A stretch of DNA of 8,634 nucleotides from Nitrospirota bacterium (GTDB taxonomy: Bacteria; Nitrospirota; Nitrospiria; Nitrospirales; UBA8639). The position numbers were made by a program, and so were the translations under genes. The stretch covers positions 1-8,634 of the forward strand of contig QIDY01000258.1 in the NCBI GenBank assembly GCA_003228495.1, given 5' to 3'. The notes below the pieces were generated by a model. The model did no database searches. It was not told where the DNA came from and was given only the letters and a program-made list of their open reading frames with translations. Below, piece after piece: positions 1 to 5,552 of this stretch; positions within the stretch are counted from its first letter, which is position 1; every line of letters starts with the position of its first letter.

Positions 1-27
1 CGCATACTGAATGGGAAACCCGGCCAT
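1..27 (-). CDS. Start of a minus-strand gene (partial, first 9 codons)
   Basis: On the minus strand an ATG at 27 opens a reading frame (M-A-G-F-P-I-Q-Y-A) that runs off the left edge. It is preceded by AAAGGAG at 44-38, a good Shine-Dalgarno sequence with a somewhat long 10-nt spacer. The 184 bp behind it, up to the stop of the amidotransferase gene, hold no other gene, which fits a 5' untranslated or promoter region. Nine residues are too few to name a product. It lies in the same direction as the amidotransferase and methyltransferase genes upstream of it. Confidence 0.5.
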
Positions 28-211
28 GATATTAATGCTCCTTTCCTGTAAATCTCACGATAACTAATGAGGCGCTACCGTACCAAATTTTCAGTCTATT
101 GCGGTACCGTCAAATAAACATTGGGAATAAGGGGTGAGGGGATAAATTCTCGGAGTCACTTTATGCCTTACGCTTTACGTTTTTGAGTTACTCCTTACTT
201 CCTACTTTTCC

Positions 212-862
212 CTACATTACGAGATGCCCAATCAACCGGTCGGCCAATTGATGCAGCGTCCGCAGATATGGGGTAGCTTGCGCTTGAATCGTTTCAGGAG
301 AAATCCCGCCTTTTTTGACATCTTCCGGACATTCACGAAATAAGGCCTGCATACCCTCTTCTTCCATTTCTGGGTGAAATAACAATCCGTAGCAGCGATC
401 CTGCGCACGAAAGGCCTGAACGGGAAAATCCGCCGAAGCCACCAAGGACTGAGTCCCAGGAGGAAGAGTGATCCCTTCCCCGTGCCATTGAAAGACCTGA
501 AACGGGGACGGCAGATGATTGAAAACCGGATCGGTTTTTCCTTCATCAGTTAACGTCACCGGAACCATGCCGATTTCGAAGGTCGGTCCGGGCACCACAG
601 ACCCACCCAAAGCTTTGGCCAACAGTTGCGCTCCAAAACAAATCCCAAGAATGGGAATGCCTTTGTTTATCCCCGCTTTGACAAAATGAAGTTCTTCTGC
701 AATCCAGGAATCGGCATCATTGACCGACATGGGACCACCCATAATTAACAGGAAATTACCCGAATCTTGTGGCAGCCCTTGAGAAGGCACCAGAGAGGTT
801 CTGAGCACATATCCTCGCGATTCCAAGGCCTGACGAAACACGCCAGGGCCTTCAAAGGGCAC
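212..862 (-). CDS. Class I glutamine amidotransferase (GMP synthase GATase-domain-like), N-terminus apparently frameshifted
   Basis: A free-standing type 1 glutamine amidotransferase. This family hydrolyses glutamine and passes ammonia to an acceptor, or acts as a gamma-glutamyl hydrolase; the real substrate cannot be told from sequence. The fold markers are the oxyanion motif IMGGPMSV (about residues 40-47), the nucleophile elbow GICFGAQ with Cys75, QWHGEG around 125-130, and LLFHPEME giving His163 and Glu165 to complete the Cys-His-Glu triad. At 216 residues it is slightly short for the family (about 230-240). The only start in this frame is GTG at 862, and it has no Shine-Dalgarno sequence. 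In-frame codons before it still read C-L-Q-H-V-P-F-E-G, the usual first beta strand, back to a stop near 905. An ATG at 888 lies one base out of frame, so the true N-terminus is probably there, with one base lost between 863 and 886. It is either a lightly damaged gene or a sequence error; the catalytic core is intact. Confidence 0.85.
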   Translation of the reverse strand: MPFEGPGVFRQALESRGYVLRTSLVPSQGLPQDSGNFLLIMGGPMSVNDADSWIAEELHFVKAGINKGIPILGICFGAQLLAKALGGSVVPGPTFEIGMVPVTLTDEGKTDPVFNHLPSPFQVFQWHGEGITLPPGTQSLVASADFPVQAFRAQDRCYGLLFHPEMEEEGMQALFRECPEDVKKGGISPETIQAQATPYLRTLHQLADRLIGHLVM

Positions 863-1039
863 ATGCTGAAGACAGGTTGCGTGTTCATAACCCTGCCATC
901 AAAGATGTTGGAGAAATTGTTAGAAAAAAGGAGAAATCAAAGGGCGAGAAAAAAACGCAGCCGGGATAGGATAAGCGATTTGCGCTTCTTTACATTATTC
1001 TTTTCAAAAATTATGGCGTATTCCAGAATCGGCCAAACA

Positions 1040-1711
1040 TCAGGACACATGCCCATTGGTGGCAAAACCATTCGCGAACACCGGTTGATGCCCATTTTTC
1101 TTATTCACGCATTCAACCAGATGCCAGAAGCGGAGAGGATTCACTTTCTGTTTGCTGGCCACGGTCAGGGATGTGCCTTCCAACACTGTGTGAAGGGCTA
1201 AATCCGTTCGAAACCCAAGATGCTTGCACAAAGGAGAAATGAGTTTTTCTACCGCCGCAATGACCTTATTCCCATTACTAAAATGGTTGAGCATGACGAT
1301 CCGCCCACCCGGTTTACACACCCGAATCATTTCATCAACTACTACTCGATAATCTGGAACGGCCGTTACGACATACGCAGCCATCACAATATCAAAGTGA
1401 TCGTCGGGAAGATCCATATTCCCCGCATCCATACGCTGAAGCGTCACATGGTCAAGTTGGTATTCATCCACTCGACGTCGGGCATGCTCCAACATCCCAT
1501 CGGACAAATCGATGCCCAATACTTCACAATGGGAAGGGTACAAGGGCAAGGCCTCACCGGTGCCAATCCCGACTTCTAAAATTCGATGCCCTGGCTGAAC
1601 CGGTAAACCACGCACCGCCGATTCTCGCGATTGCTGAAACACTTTGCCAAACGTGTGGTCATACATCGAGGCATACTTGCTGTATACCCGTTCAACTTTC
1701 TTAAGATCCAT
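1040..1711 (-). CDS. SAM-dependent methyltransferase, PmtA-like (phospholipid N-methyltransferase family)
   Basis: Class I Rossmann-fold methyltransferase of 223 residues. SAM-binding motif I is LEVGIGTG (residues 45-52), the acidic residue after strand 2 is in GIDLS (Asp68), DIVMAAYVV near 107-115 is the motif IV region, and KPGGRIVML (133-141) is typical of Methyltransf_11 members. The N-terminal VYSKYASMYDHTFGKVF and the tail after residue 150 (LCKHLGFRTDLALHTVLEG) resemble bacterial phosphatidylethanolamine N-methyltransferases of the Rhodobacter PmtA type, which convert PE towards phosphatidylcholine. That substrate is inferred; ubiquinone/menaquinone-type or other small-molecule methyltransferases are the alternative. 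The ATG at 1711 is preferred over one 11 codons upstream because GGAGG sits 4 nt before it. It reads towards the amidotransferase gene with a gap of about 150-180 bp, so the two may be co-transcribed. No membrane segment is obvious. Confidence 0.85.
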   Translation of the reverse strand: MDLKKVERVYSKYASMYDHTFGKVFQQSRESAVRGLPVQPGHRILEVGIGTGEALPLYPSHCEVLGIDLSDGMLEHARRRVDEYQLDHVTLQRMDAGNMDLPDDHFDIVMAAYVVTAVPDYRVVVDEMIRVCKPGGRIVMLNHFSNGNKVIAAVEKLISPLCKHLGFRTDLALHTVLEGTSLTVASKQKVNPLRFWHLVECVNKKNGHQPVFANGFATNGHVS

Positions 1712-1715
1712 AGAT

Positions 1716-1720
1716 CCTCC
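1716..1720 (-). promoter_or_regulatory. Ribosome binding site of the methyltransferase
   Basis: The minus strand reads GGAGG followed by ATCT and then ATG at 1711. It fixes the start of the methyltransferase at 1711, because the upstream ATG at 1744 has no comparable site. Confidence 0.6.
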
Positions 1721-2015
1721 CTGGTGGTGTCCGTCCCATTCCACACCCCTTCAAAGGAGATTGCTTGTCGACATGAATACTGTTGACTGGGGAAATTGAT
1801 TACGTGAGGCGGGAATCCCAAATTTTGGTGCCGTACAGGGGACGGCCCACCTAAATCTCTCTAACGGTTGCCTAATCTACCGAAGTAATGATGAAGGAGT
1901 CAACTCTTAATATCCACCAACTTGCTGATTTAGAACCCTTTTTTTTTCGCATGGGCGCACCTTTCTCTCCACTCTCCAGAGATCAAATTCCCATAAGCAC
2001 AAACCTACGGTGGGA

Positions 2016-2044
2016 TTGCAAACGTCCAAAAGCTTCTCTACAAT
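2016..2044 (+). promoter_or_regulatory. Sigma70-type promoter for the secreted-protein gene
   Basis: A -35 box TTGCAA (2016-2021, 4 of 6 to consensus) and a -10 box TACAAT (2039-2044, 5 of 6) are separated by exactly 17 nt. Transcription would start near 2051 and give a leader of about 47 nt before the ATG at 2098. The -10 box is the left half of a perfect palindrome, which suggests repressor control. Prediction by eye only. Confidence 0.5.
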
Positions 2045-2056
2045 CTTGAGATTGTA
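2039..2056. promoter_or_regulatory. Operator-like perfect palindrome TACAATCT-TG-AGATTGTA
   Basis: Two perfect 8-bp arms (2039-2046 and 2049-2056) flank a TG spacer. The left arm contains the whole -10 hexamer, and the right arm covers the expected transcription start. This is the classic placement for a dimeric repressor that blocks RNA polymerase. The 2-nt spacer is too short for a stable RNA hairpin loop, so a DNA operator is more likely. No regulator gene is adjacent, so the binding protein is unknown. Confidence 0.45.
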
Positions 2057-2084
2057 ATTTATTTGACACCTAACAGTTGCTCTT

Positions 2085-2090
2085 AAGGAG
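2085..2090 (+). promoter_or_regulatory. Ribosome binding site AAGGAG
   Basis: AAGGAG with a 7-nt spacer to the ATG at 2098. It decides this start over the in-frame TTG at 2077. Confidence 0.7.
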
Positions 2091-2097
2091 AACCGTT

Positions 2098-2763
2098 ATG
2101 GGCATTTGCTCTTCTTTATTTCTACGCTTTTCGTTTTCACTTGTCGCTATACTAGGGATGGGTGTCTTTGCTCTGCCTTCGGTTTCCTATGCCATTGATT
2201 TGGCCATGACCATAGAGGAAGCCAATGAAGCCATAGTAGCAGGTCGGCAAACCATGGAAACCGCTGAATCCGTTGAAGATATAGCGGCTGTCATGAAGGC
2301 TTCGGAGCAAGTCATTCGAGTTGGGGCCGACCCTGAAGTGGACCCCTGCGGGGCCCATGCCATTTTGCGAACCCGCCGCTATTGGCTGGAATACTTTGGT
2401 CGTCGCGAAGCCGCCGAATCCAAACGTCAAAAGAAGGACATTCGCATGCCGGAAACGAAAATCCAAGAAATTTTGGTTATGCCCTATCTCGAAGTGGAAG
2501 TGCGATTATGTGGGGGAGAAGAGTTCTTTGCCGAAGGTGCAGAAGTTGCTCTGCAACAGGGTACCCGCATGGCTCGACCCGTCGATATTGGGCCTGCCGA
2601 ACGGGGTCGAAAAAATCCTGGCCCGAACTCCAGCTTTCGTTCTCGTTTTACCGCACGATTTGCCTATGCCGACTTCGACCCACAGGCACCAGGTACCCTG
2701 GCCGTTTTTTTCCCGGATGGAACCTTGATCAATATCCCAGCGGATTTCTCAAAAATTCACTAG
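2098..2763 (+). CDS. Secreted (periplasmic) protein of unknown function
   Basis: A 221-residue protein that I do not recognise. Residues 1-32 form a clear Sec signal peptide: a short start with Arg10, a hydrophobic stretch FSFSLVAILGMGVFAL, and a probable cleavage after S-Y-A (32|33), so the mature part of about 189 residues should be periplasmic or exported. The first mature third (about 37-78, TIEEANEAIVAG...) looks alpha-helical and acidic. Then follow a basic segment around 91-115 (RTRRYW, RREAAESKRQKKD) and a more beta-rich C-terminal half ending in DGTLINIPADF. The mature protein has only two cysteines, Cys84 (DPCGAH) and Cys138 (RLCGG), which could form a disulfide. There is no lipobox, TM helix or known catalytic motif. 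It is monocistronic, with its own promoter and palindrome upstream and a hairpin terminator downstream. Confidence 0.8.
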   Translation: MGICSSLFLRFSFSLVAILGMGVFALPSVSYAIDLAMTIEEANEAIVAGRQTMETAESVEDIAAVMKASEQVIRVGADPEVDPCGAHAILRTRRYWLEYFGRREAAESKRQKKDIRMPETKIQEILVMPYLEVEVRLCGGEEFFAEGAEVALQQGTRMARPVDIGPAERGRKNPGPNSSFRSRFTARFAYADFDPQAPGTLAVFFPDGTLINIPADFSKIH

Positions 2764-2807
2764 ACATCATATATTGACTTCCTTAACTCCATTTCAAGCA
2801 AAAGACT

Positions 2808-2826
2808 CCCCGCTCAAAGGGCGGGG
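2808..2826. terminator. GC-rich hairpin between convergent genes, probable bidirectional terminator
   Basis: CCCCGC (2808-2813) pairs with GCGGGG (2821-2826). One G-U and one more C-G pair can close it to an AAA loop, making an 8-bp stem. A TTTT run follows on the plus strand at 2834-2837, and TCTTTT follows on the minus strand. It lies in the 73-bp gap between the convergent secreted-protein gene and the TPP-enzyme fragment. The U-tracts are short and offset, so termination may be partial. Confidence 0.55.
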
Positions 2827-2836
2827 CAATCCAGTT

Positions 2837-3370
2837 TTATACCAATTCCGCGTCAGAGTGAATTCCCACCAAACTTGGTCCATCATACGCCAGTGCCTTC
2901 GTGAGAGCCGTTTCGAGATCCTCTTTCTTTCGCACGGAAATTCCTAATGCGCCGCAGAGGGTTGCGTACTCAGCAAAATTAGGATTGTGCAATGAGGTTT
3001 GCCACACGTCCCAGTTTCCAGCTCGTTGTTCCTTGCTAATTTTCCCGAGCTCATTATTCCTGAGCAGGATATGCGTGATATTCATCCCATATTTCACTGC
3101 GGTGTTTACCTCAGCCAGATATTGGCCAAAACCCCCATCCCCGGAAACGGAAACGACTTTTCGTCCTTGAAATCGCGGATCATCCTCCTGTGTTGTCGCC
3201 CAAGCCCCCATCGCTGCAGGATAGGAAAAACCAGATAAGGGGTCAGGAGTAGTTACTAACCCTGGCCCATTTAGGGTGGTGCCGTAGAAGAGCACACATT
3301 TTAGGCTTAGAGGCCACGAGGTCATGAAAAAGACTTCGATCCGTTGCTCAATCACCTTGCTTTTATACAA
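2837..3370 (-). pseudogene. C-terminal remnant of a thiamine-pyrophosphate enzyme (pyruvate oxidase / acetolactate synthase type)
   Basis: The frame encodes 177 residues, but only residues from about 45 on look like the TPP_enzyme_C domain: GFSYPAAMGAWA, then the TPP/Mg binding motif opening with GDGGF (77-81) and closing with NN (105-106) in LLRNNELGKI. The end is a usual family C-terminus (YDGPSLVGIHSD). Full-length relatives have about 550-600 residues, with an N-terminal PYR domain and a central domain. Both are missing, and the PYR domain carries the glutamate needed to activate the cofactor, so this product should not be catalytic. Residues 1-44 match nothing I recognise and probably come from sequence joined at about 3230-3260. 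The break faces the toxin-antitoxin module, which begins 39 bp beyond the open frame, so insertion or recombination there may have removed the 5' part. A small stand-alone protein is possible but less likely. Confidence 0.8.
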
Positions 3371-3386
3371 CTCTTAAAAGTATTAT
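3357..3386 (+). promoter_or_regulatory. Possible promoter of the toxin-antitoxin operon
   Basis: The -10 box TATTAT (3381-3386, 5 of 6) lies 18 nt after a weak -35 box TTGCTT (3357-3362, 3 of 6). An imperfect inverted repeat (CTCTTAA at 3371-3377 against TTAGAG at 3386-3391) overlaps the -10 box. That is where Phd/YefM antitoxins usually bind to autorepress, but the match is weak. Confidence 0.35.
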
Positions 3387-3408
3387 TAGAGATACGTTTG
3401 GAGGTGTT

Positions 3409-3690
3409 ATGGCTAAGATTCCTAAGATTGTTCCCATCACAGATCTCCGTCAAGATGCCGCAGCGGTCATGGATGATATTCAGAAGACTGCAGAGCCCTG
3501 CTTTATTACGCAACGGGGACGAGCCACCGCCGTCCTGCTCAGCCTGGATGCGTACGAACGCTCTCAAAAGGAGAAGGAAATACTTCATTTGTTGGCCGTG
3601 GGAGAAAAAGAACTTGCGCAAGGCAAAGGATACTCGCTCGACAGCGTACTTAGGGATGCCGATGCCTTATTTGAAAATGGCGGGACGTGA
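3409..3690 (+). CDS. Type II antitoxin, Phd/YefM family
   Basis: A 93-residue antitoxin. The N-terminal half (about 7-50: ITDLRQDAAAVMDDI...CFITQRGRATAVLLSLDAYE) is the Phd/YefM fold, which dimerises, binds operator DNA and autoregulates the operon. The C-terminal part (KEKEILHLLAVGEKELAQGK...DADALFENGG) is the charged, flexible segment that wraps and neutralises the toxin. The start is well supported by GGAGGT (3400-3405), 3 nt before the ATG. The stop overlaps the toxin start by 4 bases (GTGA), which implies translational coupling and antitoxin-first expression. The gene appears intact. Confidence 0.92.
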   Translation: MAKIPKIVPITDLRQDAAAVMDDIQKTAEPCFITQRGRATAVLLSLDAYERSQKEKEILHLLAVGEKELAQGKGYSLDSVLRDADALFENGGT

Positions 3691-3983
3691 AGGTCCGGTT
3701 TACACCATCTGCCCGCCAACAGTTTCTCAATGGCCTCGCCTATATTCGAAGAGATAAGCCATCCGCTGCTCGCCATTTCCGGCAACGAACCGAGCGGGTT
3801 TTGCGGCGGCTTGAAGACTACCCACTTTCCGGTCGCGCAATTCCCGAATTCCCTGAGTTACCCCATCGAGAAGTAATCATCGGCCCCTATCGTTTCTTTT
3901 ACCGGGTGGAAAAGAAAACAGTCTGGATTGTTGCAGTTTGGCATGGTGCCCAGGACATCGAAACCGCTGAAATTTCAGTGTGA
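3687..3983 (+). CDS. Type II toxin, RelE/ParE family
   Basis: A 98-residue toxin of the ParE/RelE superfamily, at the usual length. Family features are VRFTPSARQQFLNGLAYI at the N-terminus, the basic helix RQRTERVLRRLEDYPLSGR, and the beta core VIIGPYRFFYRVEKKTVWIVAVWHGAQD. The GPYR-F-YR and late HGAQ pattern favours the ParE branch, which poisons DNA gyrase, over the ribosome-dependent RelE mRNases; this assignment is by family only. It starts with GTG inside the antitoxin stop (4-nt overlap) and has no separate ribosome binding site, so its translation depends on the antitoxin. It looks full length and functional. The pair sits directly beside a truncated metabolic gene, suggesting arrival by horizontal transfer. 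Confidence 0.9.
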   Translation: MKVRFTPSARQQFLNGLAYIRRDKPSAARHFRQRTERVLRRLEDYPLSGRAIPEFPELPHREVIIGPYRFFYRVEKKTVWIVAVWHGAQDIETAEISV

Positions 3984-4013
3984 CACTCCGTGCTTTTTTT
4001 CGGGGTATAAAAG

Positions 4014-4039
4014 ATCCCCGCAGCAAGCTGACGGGGTAT
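4014..4039. repeat. REP-like palindrome, copy 1 (imperfect)
   Basis: CCCCGCAGC-AA-GCTG-A-CGGGG at 4016-4036: a 9-bp stem with one bulged A, followed by TATT. A second CGGGG at 4001-4005 could compete for the left CCCCG arm and form an alternative hairpin. Its core (AGCAAGCT flanked by CCCCG/CGGGG) is shared with copy 2. Confidence 0.6.
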
Positions 4040-4072
4040 TCAGAGGAATATCAAATGCACATCTTCAACTGG

Positions 4073-4098
4073 TAACCCCGTAGCAAGCTACGGGGAAT
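4073..4098. repeat. REP-like palindrome, copy 2 (perfect 9+2+9)
   Basis: CCCCGTAGCAAGCTACGGGG at 4076-4095 is a perfect inverted repeat, followed by AAT and then a further AGCAAGCTT (4099-4107) that repeats the centre. The 60-bp spacing from copy 1 and the shared sequence mark them as one family, resembling the REP elements moved by RAYT (IS200-like tyrosine) transposases. No transposase is in the window. Confidence 0.65.
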
Positions 4099-4147
4099 AG
4101 CAAGCTTAAAGGAACCAGTCGCAAGGAATTAAACCATCCTCAACAAT

Positions 4148-4971
4148 TTAATTTTTATGTTGTGTTTCATATTGTGTTAGCCATTCATGGGCCAGCCCTT
4201 GGGCTTTGGTAATTTGTTCGGGTGTCATTAGTCGAGCAAGCAAGTCTCTTTCTATTTCCGCATCTTTTTGTCCTAGTTCTATGGCTAAGTTATACCACAT
4301 GAGGGCTTGGATATAATTCTTTGGTACGCCCTGACCGACTTGATACTGGTGGCCCAAGTTGGCCTGCGCTGCCGAAAAGCCCTGCTCGGCAGCCAAGCGA
4401 TACCAGTGGACAGCTTGCCCATCATCTTGGGGCACGCCCTCACCCTGCTGTACAAGGTGCCCAAGTTAGTTTGTGCCCCACCATGGCCTTGTTCCGCTGC
4501 CAAACGATACCAGTGGGCAGCTTGCCCGTAATCCTGGGGCATCCCTAGGCCAAAGTTGTACAGAAGGCCCAGATTGACTTGAGCTGCCGGAAGGCCCTGC
4601 TCGGCCGCTAAGCAATACCAGCGGGCAGCTTGTTCGTAATCCTGGGGCATGCCCTCGCCATGATGATACAAGGCGCCCAGTTTGTACTGCGCCATCTTAT
4701 GGCCTTGTTCCGCCGCTAAGCGATACCAGTGGACAGCTTGCTCATAATCCACTGATAGACCATGGCGGAAATGGGCATACATGACGCCCAAGCTGTACTG
4801 GGCTTCCGCATCACCTTGTTCTGCAAGTGGCCGCCACTCTTTTAATGCCGTTTCATAATCACCACGCTTATAGGCGTTCATGCCAGCTTGAAAATCCGTA
4901 TGAGCCAGAGTGGGCAAAAGAAGAAAGAAGATCGTAGGAATGAGGAGGTGGGGAATTCGCGGAAGATGCAT
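4148..4971 (-). pseudogene. Secreted Sel1-like (TPR-type) repeat protein, interrupted by a one-base frameshift
   Basis: Sel1-like repeats are about 36-residue helical hairpins that act as protein-interaction scaffolds, often in the periplasm. From the ATG at 4971 there is a signal peptide (MHLPRIPHLLIPTIFFLLLPTLAHT), then repeats of the type YEQAVHWYRLAAEQGH-AQ-LG-LY--GEGMPQD. The first frame carries the signal peptide and repeats 1 to most of 4, then reads SRVRACPKMM and degenerates. From about 4450 the family sequence continues one frame over (GEGVPQDDGQAVHWYRLAAEQG...) through repeats 5 and 6 to the tail ending QYETQHKN at 4148. Restoring one base (GGGG instead of GGG at 4443-4445, minus strand) gives a continuous 274-residue protein with about six repeats. 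GAGG, 8 nt upstream, and the signal peptide support the ATG at 4971 over a TTG six codons earlier. If the break is real, the product ends as a truncated protein of about 228 residues from the ATG. Confidence 0.88.
4401..4831. repeat. 108-bp tandem repeats encoding the Sel1 units
   Basis: The landmark TACCAG recurs at 4401, 4508, 4616 and 4724. The spacings are 107, 108 and 108 bp. Identical stretches such as GATACCAGTGG and CAGCTTG show recent duplication. The 107-bp interval is the one carrying the frameshift. Confidence 0.85.
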
Positions 4972-4989
4972 AGGAGTTTCCTCTTCCAA

Positions 4990-5410
4990 GGATGTTAGGG
5001 GCAGACTTCAAAAAATCCTTTTAAAAAATCGCTTTTCCAGAATACAAAATCTGGTGAATAAAGGAAATACTGTGGATATAGGCGGGAAATTAATATCTCA
5101 TCTTGTGCCCCCCATTCCAGCAGTTGAATGGCCATGCTAACAAGACTGTGACCTGATGAGCCGAAAGATCGGACTGCAGAATTACCTCCATAATCTGATT
5201 AATGAGGGCATTCCCGCCTATCGGTAAATTTCTGTGTCTTGGCTGGGAAAGGGGCAGAGGGGTGGGGCTGTTGCCTGAGAGCCTTTGCCCGATCAAGAAT
5301 CTCTTGCTTGGGGAGCAGTCCTTTTTCTTCCAGCAATTCACCGATGGCGGCCAGTTCGTACATCGAATCGATGGGCAGATTGCAGAGACTCAAAAAGGCT
5401 TTGGGGTCAT
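4990..5410 (-). pseudogene. Degraded small gene of unknown family (several frame breaks)
   Basis: Three adjoining pieces on the minus strand look coding but lie in different frames. Piece 1 (5393-5199) reads LPIDSMYELAAIGELLEEKG then LLPKQEILDRAKALRQQ, an amphipathic helical segment. Piece 2, out of frame by one base (about 5230-5140), reads GGNALINQIMEVILQSDLSA then HQVTVLL. Piece 3, back in the first frame, reads SMAIQLLEWGAQDEI (from about 5138) and stays open to a stop at 4995. An ATG at 5410 would give M-T-P-K-P-F-L-S-L-C into piece 1 if one T were added to the T5 run (5392-5396). As given, piece 1 has only a TTG start at 5393 and no ribosome binding site. The likely ancestor was a helical protein of about 100-140 residues. 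I do not recognise the family. The pieces could be chance frames. Confidence 0.4.
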
Positions 5411-5552
5411 TGTGGTTTTAATGGGGTCGGGAACGGGGGAGTCCAGCAGGATCGAGAAGAAAGAAGAAGATGATGAAAGGAGAAAGGTGGGAAGAGATTG
5501 GTCGAAAGAAAGGGCTCAGCTCACTTGTAGCTACAAACAGCCCATGCCTAAC
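5411..5552. other. Intergenic region with purine-rich tract
   Basis: About 140 bp lying downstream of the HEPN gene on the minus strand. The plus strand is strongly purine-biased at 5449-5513 (17 purines in a row at 5454-5470). No gene, hairpin terminator or promoter was recognised. The frame crossing it on the plus strand is antisense to the small gene and low in complexity. Confidence 0.35.

Larger units (their letters stand above)
1712..2097. other. Divergent intergenic region (386 bp)
   Basis: This separates the minus-strand methyltransferase from the plus-strand secreted-protein gene. It holds a T9 run at 1939-1947 with no stem before it, and the plus-strand promoter and palindrome at 2016-2056. 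A 53-codon plus-strand frame (1888-2049) has no ribosome binding site and no familiar composition, so it is not called. I could not find a convincing minus-strand promoter for the methyltransferase. No RNA gene or repeat was recognised in the rest. Confidence 0.5.
3984..4147. other. Convergent intergenic region with T-run and palindromes
   Basis: This lies between the toxin gene and the 3' end of the Sel1 gene on the opposite strand. It has a T7 run (3994-4000) just after the toxin stop, preceded only by a very weak stem, then two REP-like palindromes. No open frame is supported. The hairpins probably act as terminators or mRNA stabilisers for the two converging transcripts. Confidence 0.4.

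Noticed and set aside
949..987. Hairpin AAGCG/CGCTT (973-987) and downstream T7 on the minus strand as a methyltransferase terminator
   Set aside because: The stem is only 5 bp and the T-run starts 17 nt away from it, too far for an intrinsic terminator.
1888..2049. Plus-strand frame of 53 codons (MMKESTLNIHQLADLEPFFF...) upstream of the secreted-protein gene
   Set aside because: No ribosome binding site, includes a T9 run as Phe codons, overlaps the promoter, and its composition does not look like a conserved peptide.
3984..4000. T7 run after the toxin as an intrinsic terminator
   Set aside because: The only stem before it (AGTG/CACT around the stop codon) has 4 bp and a 3-nt loop and is not adjacent to the T-run.
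5449..5513. Purine-rich tract as a triplex or regulatory element
   Set aside because: Interrupted by several pyrimidines and lacks mirror symmetry; more likely a compositional quirk.
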